Of a stretch of DNA of 64,000 nt, positions 17,537 to 26,707 are shown piece by piece. The notes under the pieces are model-generated. The model did no database searches and was not told where the DNA came from. It saw only the letters and a program-made list of their open reading frames with translations. The stretch is taken from the NCBI GenBank assembly GCA_049698695.1, contig JBAVYH010000057.1, forward strand, positions 62,001 to 126,000. Reading direction: 5' to 3'. This stretch comes from Bog-375 sp049698695 (GTDB lineage Bacteria; Acidobacteriota; Terriglobia; Bryobacterales; Bryobacteraceae). The position numbers were made by a program, and so were the translations under genes. Every line of letters starts with the position of its first letter. The stretch's first letter is position 1.

Positions 17537-18907
17537 TCAGAGCCCGTAGCGCTGCAGCCTCCGGTAGAGGGCGCTGCGGCTGAGGCCGAGCGCGTTGGCG
17601 GCGTGGCTCACATTGCCGTTGAAGCGGGCCAACGCTTTCTTGATGAGCAGGGCTTCCACGTCTTCCAGGCTCATTTCCTCCAGGCGCAGGGAAGCGTCGC
17701 GGCTGCCGCGCAAGCCGAGGTCGACGGCTCGAATGGTCTCGCCTTCCGCCATGAGCACGGCGCGCTCCACGGCGTGATCCAGCTCGCGCACGTTGCCCGG
17801 CCAGGTGTGAGCCAGCAGGGCTTTCATCGCCCCTTCGTCGAAGAGGTTGATGGCTTTGCGGTAGTGCCCGGCGTGCTGCCGCAGAAAATGGGCGGCCAGT
17901 GTGGGGATGTCCTCGCGGCGGTCGCGCAAGGGCGGCAGGCGGATTTCGATGGTGTTGAGGCGGAACAGCAGGTCCTGGCGGAAGCGGCCTTCCTCCACCG
18001 CGGCGTGCAGGTCGGCGTTAGTGGCGGAGAAGACGCGCACGTCAACGCGCCGGCTCTTGGAGGATCCCACTCGCTCGAACTCGCCGGTCTCGAGGGTGCG
18101 CAGCAGCTTGCCTTGCAGGGCCTGCGAAATGTTGGCGATCTCATCCAGAAACAGCGTGCCGCCGTCGGCCATTTCAAAACGGCCGACACGGTCGGTCTTG
18201 GCATCGGTGAAGGCGCCCTTGACGTGGCCAAACAGCTCGCTTTCGAATATGCCTTCCGCCAAGCCGCCGGTATTGACGGTCAACAGCGGGTGCGTGGAGC
18301 GAAGCGAGGCTGAATGCAGGGTCTGCGCCACCAGCCCCTTGCCGGTGCCGTTTTCTCCGGTGATGAGCACGTTGGCGTCCGACGGCCCGACGCGCGAAAT
18401 CACGTCCAGCACCGGGCGCATGGCGGCCGATTGGGCGATCAATTGGGGAAAGCGCTCGGCGCGCAGGGCGCGGTTTTCTTCCTCCAGCCGCTGCCCTTTG
18501 CGGAGAGCGCGGCCGAGCTCGATCTGCGTTTTGAGGATGGCGGAGAGGCGCGCATTGTCCCAGGGCTTTTGGATGAAGTCGCGGGCGCCGCGGCGCATGG
18601 CTTCCACCGCCAGCTCCACCGATCCCCAGGCCGTCATCACGATCACCGGCAGCGCGGCATCGAGAGCCAGAATGCGCTCCAGCAGCTCGAGCCCCTCTTG
18701 GCCCGAGGTCGTGTCGCGGGTGTAATTCAGGTCCATCAGCACGGCGTCGAAATCGCGCGCCTGCACGGCATCGAGGGCGGCGGCGGGAGCGGTGACAGCC
18801 TCCGCCGCGTAGCCTTCGGCTTTGATCAACAAGCGGAGGGCTTCCAGCACGTCCGCCTGATCGTCGGCGATCAGGATCGATGGCCTGCGGTCTTCGTCGG
18901 CTTTCAT
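17537..18907 (-). CDS. Sigma-54-type response regulator, NtrC family
   Basis: 456 residues. The receiver domain (1-130) has acidic pocket Asp15/Asp16 and phosphorylation site Asp59 (VLMDLNYTR). The AAA+ domain has Walker A GENGTGKG (184-191), Walker B TLFLDE (251-256) and the sigma-54 contact loop GAFTDA (231-236) instead of the usual GAFTGA. A Fis-type helix-turn-helix ends the protein (NVSHAANALGLSRSALYRRL). It should activate sigma-54 promoters when phosphorylated by the adjacent histidine kinase. GAFTDA occurs naturally in some members of this subfamily, so sigma-54 dependence is likely but not certain. It is transcribed before the kinase gene. Confidence 0.93.
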   Translation of the reverse strand: MKADEDRRPSILIADDQADVLEALRLLIKAEGYAAEAVTAPAAALDAVQARDFDAVLMDLNYTRDTTSGQEGLELLERILALDAALPVIVMTAWGSVELAVEAMRRGARDFIQKPWDNARLSAILKTQIELGRALRKGQRLEEENRALRAERFPQLIAQSAAMRPVLDVISRVGPSDANVLITGENGTGKGLVAQTLHSASLRSTHPLLTVNTGGLAEGIFESELFGHVKGAFTDAKTDRVGRFEMADGGTLFLDEIANISQALQGKLLRTLETGEFERVGSSKSRRVDVRVFSATNADLHAAVEEGRFRQDLLFRLNTIEIRLPPLRDRREDIPTLAAHFLRQHAGHYRKAINLFDEGAMKALLAHTWPGNVRELDHAVERAVLMAEGETIRAVDLGLRGSRDASLRLEEMSLEDVEALLIKKALARFNGNVSHAANALGLSRSALYRRLQRYGL

Positions 18908-19071
18908 TCCATTCTATTGATAGCGCAAAGCTAACGCCCCAGGTGAAAGGCACGCCAAGGCCCACTCGGGGGACGTGTGAATACGGGCGTGCGAACCATC
19001 ACCTGGAGCCTGCGTGTGTCCGTTTACGGGACGAAGCGGACAGATGGGCTTGCTTTTAAGCACGCCCCACC

Positions 19072-21657
19072 CTACTTCGCATCGCGCCAATTGTCACCCA
19101 CGCCGATATCGACCACCAGCGGGACCGCCAGCTCGCGGACGCCCTCCATCTCGCGTTTGGCCAGCTTCGAAACGGCCTCCACTTCTTCGGGCGGGCATTC
19201 GAAGACCAGCTCATCGTGCACTTGCAGCAGCATGGCGGATCGGTAGCCGCCCGATTCGAGCCCGGCCTGGACGCGGACCATGGCTAGCTTGATGAGGTCT
19301 GCGGCGGTGCCTTGCAGCGGCGAATTGACGGCCGTGCGCTCGGCGAAGCCGCGGGCGTTGGGGTTGCGGCTGGTCATATCGGGGATGGGCCGCTCGCGGC
19401 CAAACAGCGTGCGCGTGACGCCGGACTGGCGGACCGCTGCGATGGTCTCGTCGCGGAAGCGGCGCACGCCGGCGTAGCGCTCGAAGTAGCCGCGAATATA
19501 GCGTTCCGCTTCGGCACGCGAGATGCCCAACTGCGCTGCCAGGCCGAAGGCGCTAATGCCGTATACGATGCCGAAGTTGACGGCCTTGGCGTCGCGGCGA
19601 GCCTCCGGGGTGACCATCAGCGGCGGCACGCCCATCACTTCGGCCGCGGTGCGCGTGTGAATATCCTCGCCGTCGCGGAAGGACTGAACCAGCAGCGGGT
19701 CGCCCGAAAGATGGGCCAGCAGCCGCAGCTCGATTTGCGAGTAATCCGCCGTGACCAGCTTCCAGCCAGGGCGGGGCACGAAGGCAGCGCGGATTTCGCG
19801 GCCGAGTTCGGTGCGGACGGGGATGTTCTGCAGGTTGGGATTGGAGGATGAGAGGCGGCCAGTAGCTGCGCCGGCCTGATTAAAGCTAGTGTGCAAACGG
19901 CCGGTGTGGGGATCCACCAGCAGCGGGAGCGCATCCACATATGTGCCTTTGAGCTTGGTGAGCTGCCGGTATTCCAGCACCAGGCGCACGATTTCGTGCT
20001 CGGGCGCCAGTGTTTCCAGTACGTCAGCAGCGGTGGAGACAGTCTTGCCTTTGCCGTATTTCACCGGCGCCGGCAGGTTCAAATCCTCGAACAAGACCCG
20101 GCCCAACTGCTGCGGCGAGCTGATGTTGAACGGCTTGCCGGCGAGCGTGTGAATGCGCTCGGTAACCCGCGCAATCTCGCCTTCCATCATGGTGGAGAGG
20201 CGTTGCAATTCGGTCCGGTCGATCAACACGCCATTGCGTTCCATCCGCGCCAGCACGCGCGCCAGCGGCAATTCGATGGTGGAGTACAATTCGCGCAAGC
20301 CGCGCGCAGCGATGGCCGGCTCCAGTTGGAGGTTGAGCTCGACAATGATATCGGCGTGCTGTTCGGGTGCGGCGCCGAGCTTGAGATCGAGCCGGCGGCG
20401 CGCCAGTTCTTCCAGTGAACAGCCTGCCGGATCGGCATCCAGAAGGAACGCGTAAAGCATGACGTCGTGCTCGAAGCCCGCAGCCGCGATTCCCATTTTT
20501 TCCAGCGCTAGCAGCGCCGATTTCACATCGCAGGCTATTTTGGGAGCGCCTGCGTCTTCGAGCCATGGCTTGAGCGCCGCGACCAGGCCACCGCCCGCCG
20601 CACGCGCCTCGCACTGCTTACATGCCAGGCCGATGGTGTAGAGCGCCAGCTCCCCCTCGCCGGATCCGGCGATGGCTACCGCGACGGGCGCGCCCCGCGG
20701 CACTTGGGCGAGCCACGCGCGCAGTTCGGCGGCATCGGCGAAGGCGGCGTAGTCGTGCACGCGCGTGTCTTCCGCCGGTCCCAGCTCCTTGAGCAGACTG
20801 TGAAACTCCATTTCCTTGTAGACTGCCTTCAGCGCCGCCGGATCGGCGGCTTGCGTGGCGACGGATTCGAGCGAAAACTCGATTGGCACATCGGTCGCAA
20901 TGGTCGCCAGGCGCTTGCTCATCCGGATGCGGTCTACGTTGTTCTGCAAGCTCTCGCGGTAGGCTTTACGCTGCACCTCGGCGGCATGCGCCATGGCCGC
21001 CTCTACCGAGCCGAACTGCGCGATCAGGTCGCGCGCGCCTTTGTCGCCGATTCCAGGAGCGCCGGGGATGTTGTCGACCGCGTCGCCCTTGAGCGCCAGC
21101 AGATCGGCCACCTGCGCCGGCTCGACGCCGAGGAACTCCTTCACTTTCGCCGGGTCGTACCACTCGTCGTCCTTGGCGGGGTTGAGCATGGAGACGCGGT
21201 CGGTGACCAGTTGCATCATGTCCTTGTCGCTGGAGACGATCACCACTTCCACGCCCGCGGCTTCGGCGCGCCGCGCGATGGCGCCAATCACGTCGTCGGC
21301 TTCATATCCCGGGTATTCGATCACGGGGATGCGCATGGCTTCGAGCAGGCGGCGCACGTGGGGGATTTGCTCCAACAGGTCGGGAGGCGTTTCCGCGCGG
21401 TTGGCCTTGTAGTCGGCAAACTCTTCGAGGCGGTGGGTCGGCTCGGTGCTCTCGAACACGGCGACAATGTGCGAGGGCTGGTATTCCCGCGTCAGCTTGC
21501 GCAGCATGTTGTTGAAGATGTAGACGGCTTCCGTGGAAAGGCCGGTGGAGGTGCGCATGGGAGGGGCGCCGCTGCGGGCGCGGGCGTGGTAGGCGCGAAA
21601 GATGAAGCCGAACGAGTCGATAAGGAAAAGCCGCTGGCTGGACACTTGGCCCATCAT
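19072..21657 (-). CDS. polA: DNA polymerase I
   Basis: 861 residues from the ATG at 21657 (a second ATG follows at once). The frame is open further upstream, but the family begins at SSQRLFLIDSFGFIFRAYHA. The N-terminal 5'-3' exonuclease domain (1-290) keeps FESTEPTHR, YEADDVIGAIA, SSDKDMMQL and LKGDAVDNIPGAPGIGDKGA. The middle 3'-5' exonuclease-like domain is degenerate: the DxE metal motif is replaced around VAVAIAGSG, so proofreading is not expected. The polymerase domain (about 450-861) has DYSQIELRLLAHLSGD, RRDAKAVNFGIVYG and QVHDELVFE. It fills gaps in repair and removes Okazaki primers. It is divergent from lpxC. Confidence 0.96.
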   Translation of the reverse strand: MMGQVSSQRLFLIDSFGFIFRAYHARARSGAPPMRTSTGLSTEAVYIFNNMLRKLTREYQPSHIVAVFESTEPTHRLEEFADYKANRAETPPDLLEQIPHVRRLLEAMRIPVIEYPGYEADDVIGAIARRAEAAGVEVVIVSSDKDMMQLVTDRVSMLNPAKDDEWYDPAKVKEFLGVEPAQVADLLALKGDAVDNIPGAPGIGDKGARDLIAQFGSVEAAMAHAAEVQRKAYRESLQNNVDRIRMSKRLATIATDVPIEFSLESVATQAADPAALKAVYKEMEFHSLLKELGPAEDTRVHDYAAFADAAELRAWLAQVPRGAPVAVAIAGSGEGELALYTIGLACKQCEARAAGGGLVAALKPWLEDAGAPKIACDVKSALLALEKMGIAAAGFEHDVMLYAFLLDADPAGCSLEELARRRLDLKLGAAPEQHADIIVELNLQLEPAIAARGLRELYSTIELPLARVLARMERNGVLIDRTELQRLSTMMEGEIARVTERIHTLAGKPFNISSPQQLGRVLFEDLNLPAPVKYGKGKTVSTAADVLETLAPEHEIVRLVLEYRQLTKLKGTYVDALPLLVDPHTGRLHTSFNQAGAATGRLSSSNPNLQNIPVRTELGREIRAAFVPRPGWKLVTADYSQIELRLLAHLSGDPLLVQSFRDGEDIHTRTAAEVMGVPPLMVTPEARRDAKAVNFGIVYGISAFGLAAQLGISRAEAERYIRGYFERYAGVRRFRDETIAAVRQSGVTRTLFGRERPIPDMTSRNPNARGFAERTAVNSPLQGTAADLIKLAMVRVQAGLESGGYRSAMLLQVHDELVFECPPEEVEAVSKLAKREMEGVRELAVPLVVDIGVGDNWRDAK

Positions 21658-21944
21658 ACTATCTGGACTCCGGAGCGTGGCGCACGCAGTCCTGCGTGCA
21701 GCGTCAGCAGTCGTGCCGACGTTTCTTCCCGCCGCACTACGAAGAAATGTCGAAATGAATCTCGACACATCTGGCTTGACAGCTTGCGTCACGGGTGGGG
21801 CGGCGGGGCGTTTGTGCCACAAGCCGACGGCAAAGTGTTGCGAGTTTACCACGCTATAGTCTGGTAATATCTTTTATAATCAATCACATATGATTCGGAT
21901 TTCGGCGTGCTACGTTAGACGTACTATGGCAGAAAGGGCGTGCC
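21658..21944. promoter_or_regulatory. polA-lpxC divergent intergenic region with a consensus -10
   Basis: 287 bases separate the two divergent genes. A perfect TATAAT lies at 21875-21880, pointing towards lpxC about 65 bases ahead of its start; no good -35 element stands 16-18 bases upstream. An AT-rich dyad, AATCA-CATA-TGATT, directly follows. The polA side (21660-21850) is GC-rich and shows no clear promoter. Confidence 0.45.
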
Positions 21945-22832
21945 TTGCGGTTTGAGACAACGATTCGCGGTCCGGTAGAAGCATCGGGAGTGGGGTTGCA
22001 CAGCGGCGTCGCGGTGCACATCCGGGTAGTGCCGGCGCCTGCCGGAACGGGGATCGTTTTTCTGCGCACGGACCTGGAGAATTTCGCCATCCCGGCCAGT
22101 TGGCGGCACGTCGCGCGCGTCAGCTATGCCACCAGCCTGATGCGGCAGGGCGTTCTCATCTCCACCACGGAACACCTGTTGAGCGTGTTCTACGCCATGG
22201 GGATCGACAACGCCTACGTGGAGATCGACAACCTGGAGGTGCCGATCCTGGATGGCAGCGGGTTGCCGTTCGTGCGACTGATCGAGCAGGCGGGAATCCG
22301 GCATTTTCGCCGCCGGCGCCGGTACCTGCGGATCCGCCGGCCGATTTCGGTGGAAGACAAGGGAAAGCGGATCAGCATCCTGCCCGCCGACAGCTTTCGC
22401 CTGACTTGCGACACCAGCTATCCGGCGCCGGTGGGCCGGCAATCGCTGGAACTGGAAGTGACGCCGGCGCGCTTCGCTTCCGAGTTGGCGTTCGCGCGCA
22501 CCTTCGGATGGGAAGCGGACCTAGCGCAGATGCGGGACATGGGCCTGATTCGCGGGGCGTCGCTCGATAACGCGGTGTGCTTCTCGAGCGGCGGCGTGAT
22601 GAACCAGGAGGGGCTGCGCGCCGCGGACGAGTGTTGCCGCCACAAAGCGCTCGATCTGATTGGCGACCTGGCGCTGCTGGGCAAGCCGCTGCTGGGCCAC
22701 GTGATTGCCGAGCGCGCCGGTCACGCCATGCACGCCGCGCTGGTGGCGCGCATCATGTCGGACCCCACGGTTTACGAGATGCTCACCTTCGACCAGTTAG
22801 CTTCGCGCGTGGCGCAGGCGCTGGTGCGATAG
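21945..22832 (+). CDS. lpxC: UDP-3-O-acyl-N-acetylglucosamine deacetylase
   Basis: 295 residues, the usual length. The start is TTG at 21945, preceded by AGAAAGGG; MRFETTIRGPVEASGVGLHS is the family's normal N-terminus. Zinc ligands are His77 (TTEHLLS), His233 and Asp237 (HKALDLIGD), and the general acid is His260 (AERAGH). The enzyme carries out the committed step of lipid A synthesis, removing the acetyl group from UDP-3-O-acyl-GlcNAc in the cytoplasm. Its presence shows a Gram-negative outer membrane with LPS. No other lipid A gene is adjacent. A GC-rich inverted repeat follows 15 bases after the stop codon and may fold at the 3' end of the transcript. Confidence 0.96.
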   Translation: MRFETTIRGPVEASGVGLHSGVAVHIRVVPAPAGTGIVFLRTDLENFAIPASWRHVARVSYATSLMRQGVLISTTEHLLSVFYAMGIDNAYVEIDNLEVPILDGSGLPFVRLIEQAGIRHFRRRRRYLRIRRPISVEDKGKRISILPADSFRLTCDTSYPAPVGRQSLELEVTPARFASELAFARTFGWEADLAQMRDMGLIRGASLDNAVCFSSGGVMNQEGLRAADECCRHKALDLIGDLALLGKPLLGHVIAERAGHAMHAALVARIMSDPTVYEMLTFDQLASRVAQALVR

Positions 22833-22847
22833 GGGCCGGGCACGGCA

Positions 22848-22929
22848 GCGCTGGCGGTCTTGCCGCCGGTGCTTGGTGTTTCAGGATCGCAAGCCAAGAA
22901 AAACACTGGCGGCAAAGACCGCCGGCGCC
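22848..22929. repeat. Inverted repeat with arms of about 25 bases
   Basis: Left arm GCGCTGGCGGTCTTGCCGCC at 22848-22867. The right arm at 22904-22929 is its near-exact reverse complement (CACTGGCGGCAAAGACCGCC then GGCGCC). The loop also holds CTTGG and CCAAG. A third copy of the arm lies at 54525-54548. The whole can form a long hairpin after lpxC and looks like a small mobile or REP-type element, not a simple terminator. Confidence 0.7.
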
Positions 22930-23040
22930 ACGAAGAACGAAGAACGAATAATCGCAACCTTTCGCCGCGGCCCGGGTTGGAGTAAGCTGAGAGTCACGGG
23001 CTGCCCGCGTCCCCCGGGTCCGTTCCAATAAGGAGTCTGT

Positions 23041-23622
23041 ATGAAATATCACTCGATGGGGACCAGCGTGCTGTTGGCCCTTCTCATTTCCGCCGGCCTG
23101 GCCACGGCGCAGACCACCACCACTCCAACCTACGAATCCGCCGTAACCACGGGCATGGTTGGCTTCATGCCCTCCACGCAGACGGCGCAGTTAAATGTGC
23201 TCAACACGGGCGGCGCTATCTCCGTCGTCACAGCCACTGCGACCGGCGCAACCAATCCGGTCGCCGCCTGCCCGGTGGAACTTGAGATTCTCGACGGGCA
23301 GAACAACGTGCTGAAATCGCTGCAGGTGAGCAATGTGGCAGCGGGCACGGAGGCATCGCTGACTTTCAAGCTCAGCGATTTGCCCGCCGGCACGGTCGTC
23401 TTTCGCCTCGATATCCGCGGCGTGGTGAAAAGCAATCCGATCGTCACGGGGCCGATCCCTGCCACGAGCGGGACAATGACGCCAATCTTCCCATTTTCGA
23501 GCTGCTCCTTGATGCCGACGCTCGAGTTGTTTGACACGACGACCGGAATAACACAGACCCTTACCAGCGACACGCGTCCCTTCGGAGTGCCGGTGGCTTT
23601 TCCGCTGACAACCAAGAACTGA
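23041..23622 (+). CDS. Secreted protein of unknown family
   Basis: 193 residues. AAGGAG sits 6 bases ahead of the ATG. The signal peptide is MKYHSMGTSVLLALLISAGLATAQ, with cleavage after AQ. The mature part is rich in Thr, Val, Ser and Ala and predicted to be beta-stranded (GAISVVTATATGATNPVAACPVELEILDGQ, then LSDLPAGTVVFRLDIRG), like a single Ig-like sandwich. Two Cys residues (CPVE and SSCSL) could form a disulfide. I do not recognise the family. It is isolated between lpxC and the convergent GH3 gene, so its context gives no function. Confidence 0.8.
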   Translation: MKYHSMGTSVLLALLISAGLATAQTTTTPTYESAVTTGMVGFMPSTQTAQLNVLNTGGAISVVTATATGATNPVAACPVELEILDGQNNVLKSLQVSNVAAGTEASLTFKLSDLPAGTVVFRLDIRGVVKSNPIVTGPIPATSGTMTPIFPFSSCSLMPTLELFDTTTGITQTLTSDTRPFGVPVAFPLTTKN

Positions 23623-23703
23623 GCGGCGGCAAGGGTTGGGCAGGCCATCGCTTGCTGTGGCCTGCCGGTGCCGGCGGAAGGCGACAAAAGCCGATTGCCG
23701 GTC

Positions 23704-25929
23704 CTATTGCCTGACCGTGATCGTCTTCCGCAGCCGGATGTCCGCCGAGGATGCGCCGGCCAGGATCTCCACCGGCTCCGGCTCGACGACGAACTTGTTT
23801 CCGGCTTCATCCCAATAGGCGAGCGACTCGGCCTTCAAGGGGACGGAGACCGTGCGCGTCTGCCCGCGTGGAATGTTGACGCGGCCGAAGCCCTTCAACT
23901 CGCGCAGCGGCCGCTCCACCTTCGAGCCAAGGTGGCGCACGTAGAACTCCACCACTTCGTCGCCATCGCGCGCGCCTGTGTTGGTGACATCCACGCTGAG
24001 GGTGATTTCACCGCCAGCCTTGAGCCTGCCGGAACTGGTGCGCAGATTCGCGTAACGGAAAGCCGTGTAGCTCAAGCCGAACCCGAACGGGTAGAGCGGC
24101 TCCTCCTTGGCGTACATGTAGGTGCGGCCGTGGCGGATGTCGTAGTCCATCATGGGCGGCAACTGGTCGAGCGATTTGGGCCAGGTCTCGACCAGCCGGC
24201 CGGCGGGGTTGTAATCGCCGAACAGGACATCGGCGATGGCGGTGCCCTCCTCCTGGCTGTTGTGGCTCATATGGATGATCGCCGGCACGTTCTGCTGGGT
24301 CCAGTTGATGGCGTAGGGGGCGCTCGCGACCAGCACCACCACCGTCTTGGGATTGGCCTGGTAAACTTCTTTGACCAGGTCTTCCTGTTCCAGCGTGAGC
24401 GACTGCCGGTCGCTGCCTTCCATGCCTTCGCTGGGAATGGCGCATCCGCTGGTCAGCATCAGACCTTGCAGCAATTGCTGTGGCGTCCGGCCGCAGGTGG
24501 GATGGTTGCCCACCACCACAATTGCCACGTCGGCGGATTGCGCCGCTTTCACCGCCGCGCCGCCGGTGTTGTCAACCACGTGGCGGACCTCGACGCCCGG
24601 GCCGACCTTGGTCCGAATGGCTGCCAGCGGCGTCACCGCGTACGGCGGCACTCCCCCATAGAAGTCCGGCAGCACCTGGCCGGCGCGCGGACCGATGACG
24701 GCGATGGTCTTGATGGCGTGCCGATCCAGCGGCAGCAGGTTCTGCGCGTTCTTCAAAAGCACCACCGATTCGCGCGCCACCTGCAATGCAATGGCATTGT
24801 GCTGTGGCGAATTCACCGGGTCGGGTGCGCCCTTCAGCTTCGAGTACGGAACCACCGAGGGCGGATCGAGCAGGCCCAGGCGCAGCGCCGTGCGCACGCT
24901 GCCGCGGAGCACGCTGTCGAGATCCGCTTCGGTAATCAGGTGGTCCGCCAGCGCGTCTTTGACGGCCGTCTTGTAATCTTCGAAGATGGTCAGGAACATG
25001 TTGATCCCGGCCTTGATGGAAGCCGCCGCGGCTTGCTTCAAATTCGGATAGGCCTTGTGCTGGCTCACCAGGTTGCCGAGCGAGCCGGCATCGGTGCAGA
25101 TGATGCCGTCCACGCCCCACTCCTTGACCGTGATGTTCTCGAGGATCGGATTCACCGTCATCGGCACGTGGTTCCAGGCATTGTAAGAGGCCATGTAGGC
25201 GCGCGCGCCGCCGTCCTCAAATCCCATGCGGAACGGCACCGAATAATATTCGCGCAGCAGCCGCACATCGAAGTCCGACGACGAGCCGTAGCGGCCATGT
25301 TCGTTGCTGTTGGCCAGGAAGTGCTTGAGCAGGCTGGCGGCCTGCCAGTACTTCGGGTTGTCGCCCTGAATGCCGCGAATCAGCGCGGCCGCCATGGTGC
25401 CATTGAAGAAGGGATCTTCGCCGTAGGATTCCTGGGTGCGGCCCCAGCGCGGATCGCGCGCCAGGTCCGCGTTGGGCGTGAGCAGCACCAGGAACGCCTT
25501 CGCGTTCTCGCCATTTTCGAAGATGTAGCGCGCCTCGGAACCGATCACCGCGCCTGCCTGGCGCACCAGATCCGGGTCCCAGGTGCGCGCCAGGCCGACG
25601 CCTTGGGGAAACTGAGTGGTGGGTGTGGGCAGTGTTTTCGCACTTTCCGGAACGCCGGGAAACGCCTCGATGAGCTTTTGCATGGGCCCGCCGAGGACCA
25701 CACCGCTGAGGGCTTCGCCGATCGCGGTGCCGCGAATGCCCAGCCGCGGAACCATCACGCCTGAGGTCCCCAGGCTCGAGATCTTTTCGTCCATAGTCAT
25801 CAGCGAGAGAACGTTGTCGATGCGCTTCTCCGCGTCGAGTGCCGGGTCTTGAAACGGGTATTGATATTGGGCCAGCGCAGGCGCCAAGAATGCCGGAAAC
25901 AGAACACTCAGGATCATCAAGGTCTTCAT
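23704..25929 (-). CDS. Glycoside hydrolase family 3 (beta-glucosidase type), exported
   Basis: 741 residues with signal peptide MKTLMILSVLFPAFLAPALA. The family 3 TIM-barrel domain has RDPRWGRTQESYGEDP, KHFLANSNEHGR (KH motif) and the catalytic nucleophile Asp280 in DGIICTDAGSL. The alpha/beta sandwich domain follows (IAVIGPRAGQVLPDFYGG), then the fibronectin-like domain at the C-terminus (LSYTAFRYANLR ... VTNTGARDGDEVVEFYV). It should release glucose or xylose from beta-linked oligosaccharides in the periplasm or outside the cell. A LacI-type regulator lies close by (26708) and may control it. It converges with the secreted protein gene at 23041. Confidence 0.93.
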   Translation of the reverse strand: MKTLMILSVLFPAFLAPALAQYQYPFQDPALDAEKRIDNVLSLMTMDEKISSLGTSGVMVPRLGIRGTAIGEALSGVVLGGPMQKLIEAFPGVPESAKTLPTPTTQFPQGVGLARTWDPDLVRQAGAVIGSEARYIFENGENAKAFLVLLTPNADLARDPRWGRTQESYGEDPFFNGTMAAALIRGIQGDNPKYWQAASLLKHFLANSNEHGRYGSSSDFDVRLLREYYSVPFRMGFEDGGARAYMASYNAWNHVPMTVNPILENITVKEWGVDGIICTDAGSLGNLVSQHKAYPNLKQAAAASIKAGINMFLTIFEDYKTAVKDALADHLITEADLDSVLRGSVRTALRLGLLDPPSVVPYSKLKGAPDPVNSPQHNAIALQVARESVVLLKNAQNLLPLDRHAIKTIAVIGPRAGQVLPDFYGGVPPYAVTPLAAIRTKVGPGVEVRHVVDNTGGAAVKAAQSADVAIVVVGNHPTCGRTPQQLLQGLMLTSGCAIPSEGMEGSDRQSLTLEQEDLVKEVYQANPKTVVVLVASAPYAINWTQQNVPAIIHMSHNSQEEGTAIADVLFGDYNPAGRLVETWPKSLDQLPPMMDYDIRHGRTYMYAKEEPLYPFGFGLSYTAFRYANLRTSSGRLKAGGEITLSVDVTNTGARDGDEVVEFYVRHLGSKVERPLRELKGFGRVNIPRGQTRTVSVPLKAESLAYWDEAGNKFVVEPEPVEILAGASSADIRLRKTITVRQ

Positions 25930-25967
25930 CGTGGAATTCCTTTCTCAAGTACATTGCGGGCGTGCGT

Positions 25968-25992
25968 CCGCTCCCTTACGGTCGCGGCTCGG
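25968..25992. repeat. Dispersed CCGCTCCC element, copy 2
   Basis: CCGCTCCCTTACGGTCGCGG then CTCGG. One base differs from the copy at 11288-11312. It lies in the 5' flank of the GH3 gene, between that gene and a small membrane protein gene. Confidence 0.75.
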
Positions 25993-26126
25993 AAGTGCGG
26001 CTCGGAGCCGCGCGTCAACGGGTTCGTGCCAGAGAACATCGCCATACTTTGTCCCTCTGCACATCGATTTGCGCGAGGGCGCAGGTCGCGAAAATGCTGA
26101 AAACCGCAAACGCGACCGGCTTCATT

Positions 26127-26435
26127 CTATCTCCCGTCGAACCACCCCTTGATCAGCGGCCACGCCACTGAATTGACCGCTGCCAGCACCGCAACAGCCA
26201 GCACAGATCCTGGAGTCAGCAATAAAGATGGGCCCAGTAAGAGCGAAGACTCGGGCCTTTCGCGATGGCGCAACAGGCGCTGCCGCCTCCACAGCCGCAG
26301 GTACGTGACTCCGACGACAAAATGCGCGATGGCGAGGACAGCATGCTCAACCGTGACTTCCCGTGCGATCCACATCGCTGCGCTGAAGAGAAAAAGGATC
26401 GCAGCCCACTTGTATGTCGTTTCCATTCTCGGCAT
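26127..26435 (-). CDS. Small membrane protein, unknown
   Basis: 102 residues from MPRMETTYKW (ATG at 26435); the frame is open a further 17 codons upstream, but these are Gly/Ala/Pro-rich and less likely. Three hydrophobic segments are visible: YKWAAILFLFSAAMWIA, HAVLAIAHFVVGVTYLRLW, and GSVLAVAVLAAVNSVAWPLI, with an Arg-rich loop (RRQRLLRHRER) that should face the cytoplasm. I do not recognise a family and cannot infer a role. Between it and the GH3 gene there are 197 bases, including a dispersed repeat. Confidence is moderate because the gene is short and lacks a clear ribosome site. Confidence 0.5.
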   Translation of the reverse strand: MPRMETTYKWAAILFLFSAAMWIAREVTVEHAVLAIAHFVVGVTYLRLWRRQRLLRHRERPESSLLLGPSLLLTPGSVLAVAVLAAVNSVAWPLIKGWFDGR

Positions 26436-26707
26436 GCCAGCCTCGTCCACTGGGGCGGCTCTTCCGCCCGCCGGCCCATCTAACACACCGGCACCGCTTC
26501 GATCCCCGGCAGCGCGCCTTGTTTGTCAATTCTCGACGCGATATGCTCCACGCCGACGGCGCAATGATGAGCCGGCTCTTGCGCGCTGCGCAGCAGCAGC
26601 CATTCTAACTCCGCACCAGGCGTGGGCCCAGCAGCGCGCCTGGTCCGGAAGCTGCCCTGCGGCTGGCGGAAATCGTGCTTCCAGTGCGAGCACATAATAG
26701 GAAGACA

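Noticed and set aside
23668..25764. 698-codon plus-strand frame antisense to the GH3 gene
   Set aside because: It is a shadow; its codon positions mirror those of the clearly identified glycosidase.
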